Positions 1 to 5,641 of a stretch of 10,017 bases of DNA are shown here, piece after piece. Made by a program: the position numbers and the translations under genes. Source of the stretch: JAVEVF01 sp034005175. Lineage in GTDB: Bacteria > Actinomycetota > Coriobacteriia > Anaerosomatales > SLCP01. Each line of letters opens with the position of its first letter. Position 1 is the first letter of the stretch. The stretch covers positions 1 to 10,017 of the forward strand of contig JAVEVF010000068.1 of the NCBI GenBank assembly GCA_034005175.1. The letters are read 5' to 3'. The notes under the pieces are model-generated. The model worked only from the letters and a program-made list of their open reading frames with translations. It did not search any database and was not told where the DNA came from.

Positions 1-472
1 CCTCGAATAGCGTCCGCTCGGCCTGCTCCACGACCTCTTGCATGTCATCAGGCGCGTCATAGCCGAGCGCCACGATCTTGGTGGCTGCCCCGATGAGATC
101 GCGCAACATCGACGTGCGCTGCACGATCTCCGCATAGCGAGCTGCGTTGGCGGCTGTGGGAACCACGCCGGTGATGTCGAGCAGATACGCCTTGCCACCA
201 ACGTACTCAAGCGCGTTGATGGACTCGAGGCGATCGGCGACGCTCACTTGATCTATGGGCACCGCACGATTGTAGAGATACTGGATGGCCTCGAAGACCC
301 TCTGGTGGCTCGGACGATAGAAGTCACCCGCCTCTACAGCGGCGACACCGACCTCTACCGCCTCAGATGACAAGAACATCGAGCCGAGCAGCGCCTGCTC
401 GGCTTCAACGTTATGAGGCGGGACACGCAGCTGCGCGGCACGCGGAGCCAGCGTCCCAGAAACCTCGCTCAT
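1..472 (-). CDS. dnaB: Replicative DNA helicase DnaB, N-terminal part (cut by window edge)
   Basis: DnaB is the hexameric replicative helicase that unwinds DNA at the fork. About 157 residues are visible, starting MSEVSGTLAPRAAQLRVPPH. Residues ~18-115 match the DnaB N-terminal helical domain that mediates hexamer contacts and primase binding: PHNVEAEQALLGSMFLS, then DFYRPSHQRVFEAIQYLY, then VPIDQVSVADRLES. The RecA-like ATPase domain with its Walker motifs would lie beyond the window. The ATG at 472 has a strong AGGAGG ribosome site about five bases upstream. It follows rplI, as in Mycobacterium and Streptomyces, but an intrinsic terminator and a candidate promoter lie between, so it probably forms a separate transcription unit. 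The frame is open to the edge. Whether an intein is present, as in some actinobacterial dnaB genes, cannot be seen here. Confidence 0.95.
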   Translation of the reverse strand, partial: MSEVSGTLAPRAAQLRVPPHNVEAEQALLGSMFLSSEAVEVGVAAVEAGDFYRPSHQRVFEAIQYLYNRAVPIDQVSVADRLESINALEYVGGKAYLLDITGVVPTAANAARYAEIVQRTSMLRDLIGAATKIVALGYDAPDDMQEVVEQAERTLFE

Positions 473-536
473 GTCCCCTCCTTCTGGGCTTCATCTCCTG
501 CGGGCACCCGGAGAACTCCTGCTCCAGGCGACACCG

Positions 537-565
537 ATTCTAGCGGAGGGCTCTGACACTGGAAG
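537..565 (-). promoter_or_regulatory. Candidate sigma-70 promoter for dnaB
   Basis: On the minus strand the hexamer TAGAAT (542-537) differs from the -10 consensus at one base. Seventeen bases upstream only a weak -35 (CTTCCA, 3 of 6) is present. It lies ~65 bases before the dnaB start, downstream of the rplI terminator. The position makes sense, but the weak -35 keeps confidence moderate. Confidence 0.4.
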
Positions 566-663
566 GCTGCCGAGCAAGCTATCCACAAGGCCATGCGCGC
601 CATACCTGATTGGATGGTGGTTATCCCCCGTTTCCACAGATTCCGAGCGACATCATGGTCGCA

Positions 664-695
664 TAAAGCAAAAGCGCCGTCCGGTCGGACGACGC
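664..695 (-). terminator. Intrinsic terminator closing the rpsF-rplI cluster
   Basis: On the minus strand, GCGTCGTCC (695-687) and GGACGGCGC (682-674) form a nine-pair stem with one G-U pair and a GACC loop. The U-rich tract TTTTGCTTTA (673-664) follows directly. It begins 23 bases after the rplI stop codon. This is a good rho-independent terminator and separates rplI from dnaB. Confidence 0.8.
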
Positions 696-718
696 CTTCG
701 CACAAGCTCTGCTTCGCG

Positions 719-1321
719 CTACTCGGCCGACTCAGGCGACTGCGCCTCGGCCTCCGGCTCCGCCTGTTCCTCAGAGATCTCGGGCGCGTTTGCCTCGAGA
801 GCCTCAGCGTCCTCCTCGGCCTCCACAGCGGCTATGGCCTCTTCGACCGTGGGCTGCGCTGGCGCCGTTGCGCCCCCTTCGGGGACGACCACGACCGTGA
901 CCTCGGTCCTGATGTCACGATAGACCTGCACGCTCACGACATGCTCGCCAAGCGTCTTGATGTGGCCGTGCACATCGATCTTTCGGCGATCGACCTCGGT
1001 CTCGAGCTGGCTTGCGATAGCATCGACGATCATCGGCGAGGTGATCGAGCCAAAGAGCCGCCCTTCCTCACCGGCCTTCGCCTCGATGGTCACGCGGCCG
1101 CCCTCAAGCCGCTCGGCAAGCGAGCTGGCATCGGCGACACGCGCCTCCTCGCGCTTGAGGATGTTGCCCTTCCGGGCTTCGAGCTGCTTGAGATTGCCGG
1201 GCGTCGCCTCGATAGCGAGCTTGCGCGGCAGCAGGTAGTTCACGGCGTAACCGTGGGCCACGTCGACGACGTCGCCTTCACCGCCCCTTCCCTTCAGCTC
1301 CTGTGTAAGGATGACCTTCAT
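719..1321 (-). CDS. rplI: 50S ribosomal protein L9 with acidic C-terminal tail
   Basis: L9 binds domain V of 23S rRNA near the L1 stalk and helps keep reading frame. The N-terminal rRNA-binding domain is clear: MKVILTQELKGRGGEGDVVD then GYAVNYLLPRKLA (residues 1-37). A long connecting helix (~42-75) and the C-terminal domain (~76-147, with GRLFGSIT and the VDRRKI segment) follow. The family is usually ~150 residues; this one has 200. Residues ~150-200 are an Ala/Glu/Pro-rich tail with about 16 acidic and no basic residues. I chose ATG at 1321 because AAGGAG lies six bases upstream; a GTG at 1324 is also in frame but too close to that site. It is last in the rpsF cluster and is followed by a terminator. 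Confidence 0.93.
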   Translation of the reverse strand: MKVILTQELKGRGGEGDVVDVAHGYAVNYLLPRKLAIEATPGNLKQLEARKGNILKREEARVADASSLAERLEGGRVTIEAKAGEEGRLFGSITSPMIVDAIASQLETEVDRRKIDVHGHIKTLGEHVVSVQVYRDIRTEVTVVVVPEGGATAPAQPTVEEAIAAVEAEEDAEALEANAPEISEEQAEPEAEAQSPESAE

Positions 1322-1378
1322 CACGTACTCCTTGTCCGTCGCCAGCGAAGTCTCACCGGCACGAGCGTGTTCATGACA

Positions 1379-2344
1379 CTACTGCCCGCTTGTCTTGCCC
1401 TCAAGCCCACTGGCCGAGGAGCCTTCCTCGCGGGGTAACTTCCTGAAATTCGCCCAGAAATCAACCAATCCCACCATGCTCACCAGTGGCAGCATCATGT
1501 CAGCCACCACAAGCAGCACATAGCCGATGGTGCGCATCGGTCGTCCGATCCCCACTCGGCTGTAGAACGCGGCTGCGACTCCCAGACCCTGTGCTAACAG
1601 CAGCAAACGCACTCCGAGAAGCAGGTTCAGGCCGATGGTCGTGGCGATATCCGCGCCATCGAATGCCCTGCCTGCCGCCAGGAACGCGAACGCCCCGATG
1701 AGCGGCCATAGGGTATGCACGCTCAAGTCGAGGACGGCAAGCCGAGGCAATCGGCGAACCTCCGCTCCCGTGCGTGCTGCCGCCCAACCCGCCACCGCAA
1801 CCGTCACAACCGCCACAAGCAGCGCGCTTGCGAAATGGTCGAATGGCCACAGCTTCACCATCAGATCCGCCAGCGTCTCCGGGTCGACCCCGAAGATCAT
1901 CCCATCGCTGCTACTCGCATTGGCAGCAGCAGCAAGAGATGCGATCGCCGCTTCAGACCCCTGACGGGTGAGCGCAACCAACGTCGTGCCCTGCAACCAC
2001 GCCACGAGTGCGGTGCGGGCCACCGTTCCGGCCGTGACGACCGATGTCAACAGGGCCACATTCATGAGCGCCGAGCGCCGCTGCATGCCGCCGACCGCAA
2101 ACAACATCGCAACGAACGCCGGTGCAAGCAAGACCGCATCAGCGGGCGCCAGAAACGTCCCGAGCGCCACGGCAAGACCGCCAACGGCAACCGCGGCTAC
2201 AACACGTCCGCTGAAGATGAGCCCCGCAAGGCCGGTAGCAGCGAGCGGGAGCCCCAGCAACGGCAGCGCTCCACCGATAAGCCCTCCGAGCAGCACCGCC
2301 GCGGATAGCAAGAGGGCGTCACGTGTGTGGGAGAGTCGGGGCAC
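1379..2344 (-). CDS. DUF2232 (YybS-like) multi-pass membrane protein
   Basis: This is a predicted polytopic membrane protein of 321 residues. Hydrophobic segments lie at about 9-31, 33-50, 53-65, 69-86, 95-118, 170-190, 210-225, 238-262 and 272-295. The C-terminal GLVDFWANFRKL (292-303), followed by a hydrophilic tail, resembles the end of YybS/DUF2232 proteins. In Firmicutes and Actinomycetota the gene commonly sits between rpsR and rplI/dnaB, exactly as here. The molecular function of the family is not established; the fold has been compared with membrane components of transporters. The frame is open back into rpsR, but GTG at 2344, five bases after the rpsR stop and behind a weak AGGT site, gives a sensible start and tight coupling. 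No start with a strong ribosome site is visible. Confidence 0.82.
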   Translation of the reverse strand: MPRLSHTRDALLLSAAVLLGGLIGGALPLLGLPLAATGLAGLIFSGRVVAAVAVGGLAVALGTFLAPADAVLLAPAFVAMLFAVGGMQRRSALMNVALLTSVVTAGTVARTALVAWLQGTTLVALTRQGSEAAIASLAAAANASSSDGMIFGVDPETLADLMVKLWPFDHFASALLVAVVTVAVAGWAAARTGAEVRRLPRLAVLDLSVHTLWPLIGAFAFLAAGRAFDGADIATTIGLNLLLGVRLLLLAQGLGVAAAFYSRVGIGRPMRTIGYVLLVVADMMLPLVSMVGLVDFWANFRKLPREEGSSASGLEGKTSGQ

Positions 2345-2348
2345 CGGG

Positions 2349-2612
2349 CTACCTGCCGCGGCGGCCGTCGACCTTGCCGCTGACCACCGGAACGGTGTAC
2401 GGCACGAGCGCCATCTCACGCGCGCGCTTGACGGCCGTCGCAAGCTGGTGCTGATGCTGAGCGCAGTTGCCCGTCACCCGGCGCGGCTTGATCTTTCCGC
2501 GGTCGGTCATGAACTTGCGCAGCATCTGCGCGTCTTTGTAGTCGATGTACTCGACCTTATCCTTGCAAAAGGCGCAGTACTTGCGCCTCGGCTTGCGTAC
2601 ATAATCGGACAC
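2349..2612 (-). CDS. rpsR: 30S ribosomal protein S18, zinc-binding form
   Basis: S18 joins S6 as a heterodimer on the platform of the small subunit. The 87-residue protein has the family signature: YIDYKDAQMLRKFMTDRGKI, then RRVTGNCAQHQ, then the helix AVKRAREMALVPY. It keeps the metal-ligand set of the C+ form: Cys-x2-Cys in KYCAFCKD (residues 13-16), and Cys and His in GNCAQH. Many genomes also carry a cysteine-free paralogue used under zinc limitation; none is in this window. The ATG at 2612 has AGGAGG upstream (GAAGGAGGATCGG). Between ssb and rpsR lies a GC-rich hairpin. The downstream DUF2232 gene starts five bases after the stop. Confidence 0.96.
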   Translation of the reverse strand: MSDYVRKPRRKYCAFCKDKVEYIDYKDAQMLRKFMTDRGKIKPRRVTGNCAQHQHQLATAVKRAREMALVPYTVPVVSGKVDGRRGR

Positions 2613-2661
2613 GTCCGATCCTCCTTCCGCCTCTCTTGAGACGTCTCACTCACTGTGCAGC

Positions 2662-2686
2662 CGACGGCGGGAGGGTTCCGCCGCCG
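2662..2686 (-). other. GC-rich stem-loop between ssb and rpsR
   Basis: On the minus strand CGGCGGCGG (2686-2678) pairs with CCGCCGTCG (2670-2662) through nine pairs, one of them G-U, around a seven-base loop. No U-tract follows, so it is not a standard intrinsic terminator. It could be an RNA processing or stabilising element, or a partial attenuator setting the ssb to rpsR ratio. The structure is seen in the sequence; the role is a guess. Confidence 0.5.
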
Positions 2687-2707
2687 AAGGCCGCACGCTA
2701 GACAGTC

Positions 2708-3118
2708 CTAGAACGGGATCTCGTCATCTGACGGCAGGTCCGGTGCTGATGGGGCCGGGAACGTGCGCCCGCCTCCACCACCTTCCCCCCGCGGAGACAT
2801 GAACTCGATCTCGTCGACGACGACTTCGACCTTCGAACGCTTCTCGCCCTGCTGGTTCTCCCAAGAGCGGTAGCGCAGCTTGCCTTCGATGGCCACCTTG
2901 GTGCCCTTTTGGAGGTACTGCGCGATCGCCTCGGCTCGGCTGCCGAACATCGTGCAATCGATGAAGTTGGGATAGTCCTCCCACTCACCGGTCTGCTGGT
3001 TCTTGCGGCGATCGTTCACCGCCACACCGAGGCCAAGCACGGCCATACCGCCGGGCGTGGAACGCAGCTCGGGGTCGCGGGTAAGGTTCCCGCTGATCAC
3101 CACTCGATTGATACTCAT
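2708..3118 (-). CDS. ssb: Single-stranded DNA-binding protein SSB
   Basis: SSB coats single-stranded DNA during replication, recombination and repair and recruits partners through its C-terminal tip. At 136 residues it is short for an actinobacterial SSB. The OB fold covers ~1-110: NRVVISGNLTRDPELRSTPG, then FIDCTMFGSRAEAIAQYLQKG, then the IEGKLRYRSWE and VDEIEF strands. A short Gly/Pro-rich linker (~111-128) leads to the acidic tip SDDEIPF (130-136), the classical partner-binding motif. The ATG at 3118 has an AGGTGGT site upstream. It lies between rpsF and rpsR, the usual operon order. No SOS box is seen directly upstream; it probably shares the rpsF promoter. Confidence 0.96.
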   Translation of the reverse strand: MSINRVVISGNLTRDPELRSTPGGMAVLGLGVAVNDRRKNQQTGEWEDYPNFIDCTMFGSRAEAIAQYLQKGTKVAIEGKLRYRSWENQQGEKRSKVEVVVDEIEFMSPRGEGGGGGRTFPAPSAPDLPSDDEIPF

Positions 3119-3191
3119 CTCACACCACCACCTGATTCTCTACGCAGACATCGGTCGCACCGCGCCCGGGCCCGCCACTCGGTCCACCCGA

Positions 3192-3485
3192 CTACTCACG
3201 GTCGTCACGACGGAGCAGCATGTAGCGAAACACCGGGTCGGTGATGTGCAGCACGCGATCGATCTCGGCGATAGCTTCGGGGGTGTGGTGGAAATCCACA
3301 AGGACATAGTCGCCATCGGTCGCATCGTTGATCTCGTACGCGAGCCGACGCTTGCCCCAGGATTCGACGTTGTCGACGACACCGCCCTCGGCAGTGATGA
3401 GTCCCTGCGCCTTCTCGACGAGCCCCTCACGGGCCTCTTCTTCCAGGCTGGGATCGAGCAAGAGCAACATTTCGTAAGCCTTCAT
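3192..3485 (-). CDS. rpsF: 30S ribosomal protein S6
   Basis: S6 binds S18 and the central domain of 16S rRNA. The 97-residue sequence has the family fold and motifs: MKAYEMLLLLDPSLEEEARE at the start, GGVVDNVESWGKRRLAYEIN in the middle (residues ~35-53), then YVLVDFHHTPEAIAEIDRVL and DPVFRYMLLRRDD near the end. It lacks the Glu-rich tail found in some proteobacterial S6 proteins. The ATG at 3485 has a strong AGAGGAGGTGACC ribosome site. It heads the rpsF-ssb-rpsR-DUF2232-rplI cluster and has a candidate promoter and a structured leader upstream (3509-3587). Confidence 0.96.
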   Translation of the reverse strand: MKAYEMLLLLDPSLEEEAREGLVEKAQGLITAEGGVVDNVESWGKRRLAYEINDATDGDYVLVDFHHTPEAIAEIDRVLHITDPVFRYMLLRRDDRE

Positions 3486-3508
3486 TGGTCACCTCCTCTG
3501 GGCTAACG

Positions 3509-3540
3509 GCCCCGGGACTGTGAAGGCAGCCGCCCGGAGC
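3509..3540 (-). promoter_or_regulatory. Structured rpsF leader hairpin
   Basis: On the minus strand GCTCCGGG (3540-3533) pairs with CCCGGGGC (3516-3509), eight pairs with one G-U, around a 16-base loop. An alternative smaller hairpin GGGC/GCCC with loop CGTTA (3512-3500) shares bases with it, so the leader could switch. The rpsF leader of many bacteria carries an RNA element bound by the S6:S18 complex for feedback control. This leader may serve that purpose, but I could not match it confidently to the published consensus. Confidence 0.35.
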
Positions 3541-3558
3541 AGGATAATGAGCCCTCGC

Positions 3559-3587
3559 AGTGTATCACCGAGCAATCACTGCGGCAA
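3559..3587 (-). promoter_or_regulatory. Candidate sigma-70 promoter for the rpsF cluster
   Basis: On the minus strand TTGCCG (3587-3582) and TACACT (3564-3559) are separated by exactly 17 bases; each matches consensus at four positions. The expected start site is near 3552, giving a leader of ~67 bases. The promoter overlaps the last codons of the M23 peptidase gene, so read-through from that gene is also possible because no terminator separates them. Confidence 0.6.
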
Positions 3588-4593
3588 CATCCTGTCGTTT
3601 GAGCGCTCTGGAGGCGGCCGGCACCGGCGTCGCGCGCCAGACCGGCCACAACAGCGCGACTCCTGCGGCACCAGCCAGCGCGACGAGCGCGCCTTGTGGC
3701 ACCACGCTCCCTGTGGCGAGCGCACGGCGATCGGTGGTAAGCGCAGCGCGCGCACGGTCTGGCAAGACCGCAGCGGCAGGAGGGACGCTCGCTGCCAGAG
3801 CACCAGCGTCGACGAAGCCGGGCGATCCCTGAGCTGCAGGCAGGTGAGAAGGTGCTGCCGCTCCTTCGTGCGGAGCCGCGACACCCTGCGGCTCCGCAGA
3901 CGCGACGCCGCTTCCAGCCGCAACGCGCGCGTCAGACACAGAAGAGGGCCGCGTCTGCACAAGCGGCTGTTGTTGTTTCACCCCATGCAGCTCTGGCTCA
4001 GCCTCTGCCGCCAGGGGAGCGGCTGCAGGTGCGGTCGCTGCGGGTGCTTGCTGTACAAGCGGTGTGGCGGGCACCACCTCGACCTCACCGCTTGAGGCCA
4101 CTGCAGCGGGCGGAACGAGGAACTGCGAGGGATCGATGTACAAGGTCCCACGCCGGGCACTCAGGTGCAGGTGCGGCTCGGGATGTGACCGGTCTCCTGC
4201 AGCGGCTAGCGAGCCGAGCCGCTGGCCGGCCCCCACGGTCTCCCCCGCACTCAGTGGCGTCTCTGAAAGCGGCATGTACGTGAGACGCACGTCCCCGCTC
4301 TCTACCGTCACGGCGATGGTGGTCGCACCTTCGCCGGCAGGCACGCGGCCTGCGAACGTCACCTTGCCCTCAAGCACTCCGAGCACTGAGGTCCCAGCAG
4401 AAACTGCGACGTCGATGCCGCTATGAACAGACGAGCCCCCGTCAGATGAGATGTACGACGCTCCGTATGAGACGATCGTCGGTGCACTGGTCTCAAACGG
4501 CCAGCCAGGTTCCAGTGCGAAAGCCCGCGCCACTGGCCCAAACACCGCAAGCCCCGCCAACACGCATCCGCAAACGCGCAGCAAACGCCCCAC
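3565..4593 (-). CDS. Secreted, membrane-anchored M23 (LytM-type) peptidase
   Basis: Predicted cell-wall endopeptidase of 342 residues. A signal peptide (~1-26, MGRLLRVCGCVLAGLAVFGP then ARAFA) is followed by an M23 domain (~30-160). The zinc motifs are HSGID (H57, D61) and HLH (H141, H143), with IDPSQFL after them. An Ala/Pro-rich linker (~161-290), a hydrophobic segment (~300-318) and a basic tail follow, so the protein is probably anchored in the membrane. The usual YxHLS catalytic histidine is replaced: TYMPLS (105-110). From family memory, many actinobacterial M23 proteins also have Pro in that area, so activity is uncertain. I chose GTG at 4593: GGGAGG lies seven bases upstream and a signal peptide then begins the protein. 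A longer frame from 4716 would run through the promoter and SOS box. It stands alone between the tRNA terminator and rpsF. Confidence 0.85.
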   Translation of the reverse strand: MGRLLRVCGCVLAGLAVFGPVARAFALEPGWPFETSAPTIVSYGASYISSDGGSSVHSGIDVAVSAGTSVLGVLEGKVTFAGRVPAGEGATTIAVTVESGDVRLTYMPLSETPLSAGETVGAGQRLGSLAAAGDRSHPEPHLHLSARRGTLYIDPSQFLVPPAAVASSGEVEVVPATPLVQQAPAATAPAAAPLAAEAEPELHGVKQQQPLVQTRPSSVSDARVAAGSGVASAEPQGVAAPHEGAAAPSHLPAAQGSPGFVDAGALAASVPPAAAVLPDRARAALTTDRRALATGSVVPQGALVALAGAAGVALLWPVWRATPVPAASRALKRQDVAAVIAR

Positions 4594-4650
4594 GAGCGCA
4601 CCTCCCACTCCCACTCGGCCAGACCACGCAGGAGATGAGGGGGCGCGGCG

Positions 4651-4679
4651 TCTATACGAACATCTGTTCGACATCGACG
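4651..4679 (-). promoter_or_regulatory. Candidate promoter of the M23 peptidase gene
   Basis: On the minus strand TATAGA (4656-4651) is a good -10 hexamer (5 of 6). The -35 region 17 bases upstream (CGTCGA, 4679-4674) is poor. The spacer is almost entirely the SOS box, so bound LexA would block RNA polymerase. The start site would be near 4644, ~50 bases before the GTG. Since the tRNA terminator lies just upstream, the peptidase gene needs its own promoter here. Confidence 0.5.
4657..4670. promoter_or_regulatory. LexA (SOS) box, CGAAC-N4-GTTCG
   Basis: The 14-base sequence CGAACATCTGTTCG reads CGAACAGATGTTCG on the minus strand. It is a perfect CGAAC/GTTCG inverted repeat with a four-base centre, the core recognised by LexA in Gram-positive bacteria. 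It matches the Bacillus consensus CGAACRNRYGTTYC at 13 of 14 positions on the minus strand. It ends directly against the TATAGA -10 of the M23 gene, the expected position for a repressor. No plus-strand gene lies downstream, so the M23 gene is the only plausible target. Confidence 0.75.
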
Positions 4680-4761
4680 GTCCGATTCCTGCCTGGCTGG
4701 CGAAATCGGCCGACATCGCGTTGGTGCCCTGGCGCTATCCGCTCGCTACTGTGGCGTCAGG

Positions 4762-4790
4762 CAGCAAAACGGCCGCCCAGGCGGCGGCCG
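4762..4790 (-). terminator. Intrinsic terminator of the tRNA-Gly gene
   Basis: On the minus strand CGGCCGCC (4790-4783) and GGCGGCCG (4777-4770) form a perfect eight-pair stem around a five-base loop, followed by TTTTGCTG (4769-4762). It begins 10 bases after the encoded CCA end of the tRNA. The stem is very stable and the U-tract short but adequate. Confidence 0.8.
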
Positions 4791-4800
4791 CGAGTGTGCA

Positions 4801-4876
4801 TGGAGCGGGCAACGGGTCTCGAACCCGCGACCTACAGCTTGGGAAGCTGTCGCTCTACCAACTGAGCTATGCCCGC
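4801..4876 (-). tRNA. tRNA-Gly, anticodon CCC
   Basis: The minus strand folds into a full cloverleaf: acceptor GCGGGCA/TGCCCGC, D stem GCTC/GAGC, anticodon stem ACAGC/GCTGT with loop TTCCCAA, a five-base variable loop, and T stem GCGGG/CCCGT with loop TTCGAGA. The anticodon CCC reads the glycine codon GGG. The discriminator base is T and the terminal CCA is encoded (4803-4801). It has its own promoter and terminator and so is a single-gene unit. Confidence 0.96.
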
Positions 4877-4888
4877 ATGGCGTCGGTC

Positions 4889-4918
4889 ATTGTACGCCAG
4901 CCCTGCGAAGCCGAGCAA
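4889..4918 (-). promoter_or_regulatory. Promoter of the tRNA-Gly gene
   Basis: On the minus strand TTGCTC (4918-4913), an 18-base spacer and TACAAT (4894-4889) lie directly ahead of the tRNA. The -10 matches consensus at five positions and the -35 at four. The start site would be near 4882, six bases before the mature 5' end, typical of tRNA genes. Confidence 0.7.
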
Positions 4919-4970
4919 CCGACACCGTGCGCCAGTCGTTGGTCAGCGTTCGTGGTCATGCGCTCGACCG

Positions 4971-5639
4971 CTATGACCCCGTGAGCGCCTTCTTGAGCGC
5001 CTTCTCGTGCTCCACAGCGGTAAAAGCGATGATCTGGTCGCCAGGCTGCAGCCGCGTGTCCCCATGGATGGTGACGATCTCGTCATCTTCTCGCACGATG
5101 GCCACGAGGATGCAGTCCACGGGCAGGTCCAGCTCGGAGATCATCTTGTTGCACACGACACACCGATCGGTCGGCAGCTCGATCTCCACGATAGCGAGGT
5201 TTCCCTTGCGCAGAGCTATGAGCGTGCGGATGTCTCCGATCGTCGCTTCTTCCTCGATCATCCGTCCGATGATGGTGGTAGAAGAGATAGCCTCGATGCC
5301 GAGGGCATTGAAGATGTGCTCGTTCTTGGGGTTGTTCACACGCGCGATAGCCCTCGGTAGCCCGAAGGCCACCTTCGCGAGTTGGCAGGCGACGAGGTTG
5401 TCGTCATCGCCCCCCGTAGCGGCAACGAATATCTCGGCACGTCCCACGCCTGCGTCTTCTTGAAACGCCACATCACAGCCGTCGCCATGAATGAGCAGCA
5501 CCCGGTCGGGCAGCTCAGCGAGAAGCTTCTCGATGATCTCAGCACGCCTCTCGATGAGCGCGACCTCGTGGCCTGCCTCAAGCATCGTCCGCGCGAGGTA
5601 GGAGCCCACCTTTCCACCGCCGTTGATGACGATGTACAT
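4971..5639 (-). CDS. TrkA-family K+ transport regulator (second of pair)
   Basis: Cytosolic RCK protein of 222 residues that would gate a Trk/Ktr-type K+ transporter in response to nucleotide. The N-terminal Rossmann domain (~1-125) starts MYIVINGGGKVGSYLARTML, where GGGKVG takes the place of the usual GxGxxG. An acidic residue at the end of strand 2 (VALIERRAEI) and GDGCDVAFQEDAG follow, with FVAATGGDDDNLVACQLAK after that. A C-terminal RCK_C domain (~140-222) ends with DTRLQPGDQIIAFTAVEHEK. The ATG at 5639 has GGAGG seven bases upstream. Another ATG at 5645 overlaps the TGA of the upstream gene but leaves no room for a ribosome site. The two genes are translationally coupled, like ceoB/ceoC. 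No TrkH/KtrB subunit is in the window and no convincing terminator follows. Confidence 0.92.
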   Translation of the reverse strand: MYIVINGGGKVGSYLARTMLEAGHEVALIERRAEIIEKLLAELPDRVLLIHGDGCDVAFQEDAGVGRAEIFVAATGGDDDNLVACQLAKVAFGLPRAIARVNNPKNEHIFNALGIEAISSTTIIGRMIEEEATIGDIRTLIALRKGNLAIVEIELPTDRCVVCNKMISELDLPVDCILVAIVREDDEIVTIHGDTRLQPGDQIIAFTAVEHEKALKKALTGS

Positions 5640-5641
5640 GC

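Noticed and set aside
469..705. 78-codon minus-strand frame between rplI and dnaB
   Set aside because: It begins inside the terminator area, has no ribosome site and overlaps the dnaB leader and its ribosome site.
593..1438. 281-codon plus-strand frame over rplI
   Set aside because: It mirrors rplI codon bias on the opposite strand and shows no recognisable protein features.
1715..2308. 197-codon plus-strand frame opposite DUF2232
   Set aside because: Arg/Gln/His-rich antisense product with no motif; the opposite frame is a coherent multi-pass membrane protein in a conserved cluster.
2662..2686. Intrinsic terminator between ssb and rpsR
   Set aside because: The stem is strong but no U-rich tract follows; it is listed as a stem-loop only.
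4594..4716. Longer N-terminus for the M23 peptidase from ATG at 4716
   Set aside because: It would place the SOS box and -10 inside the gene, has no ribosome site, and buries the signal peptide 41 residues in.
4446..4865. 139-codon plus-strand frame crossing the tRNA gene, ending ATGLEPATYSLGSCRSTN
   Set aside because: This is the well-known false product of translating the antisense of a tRNA gene; there is no ribosome site or independent support.
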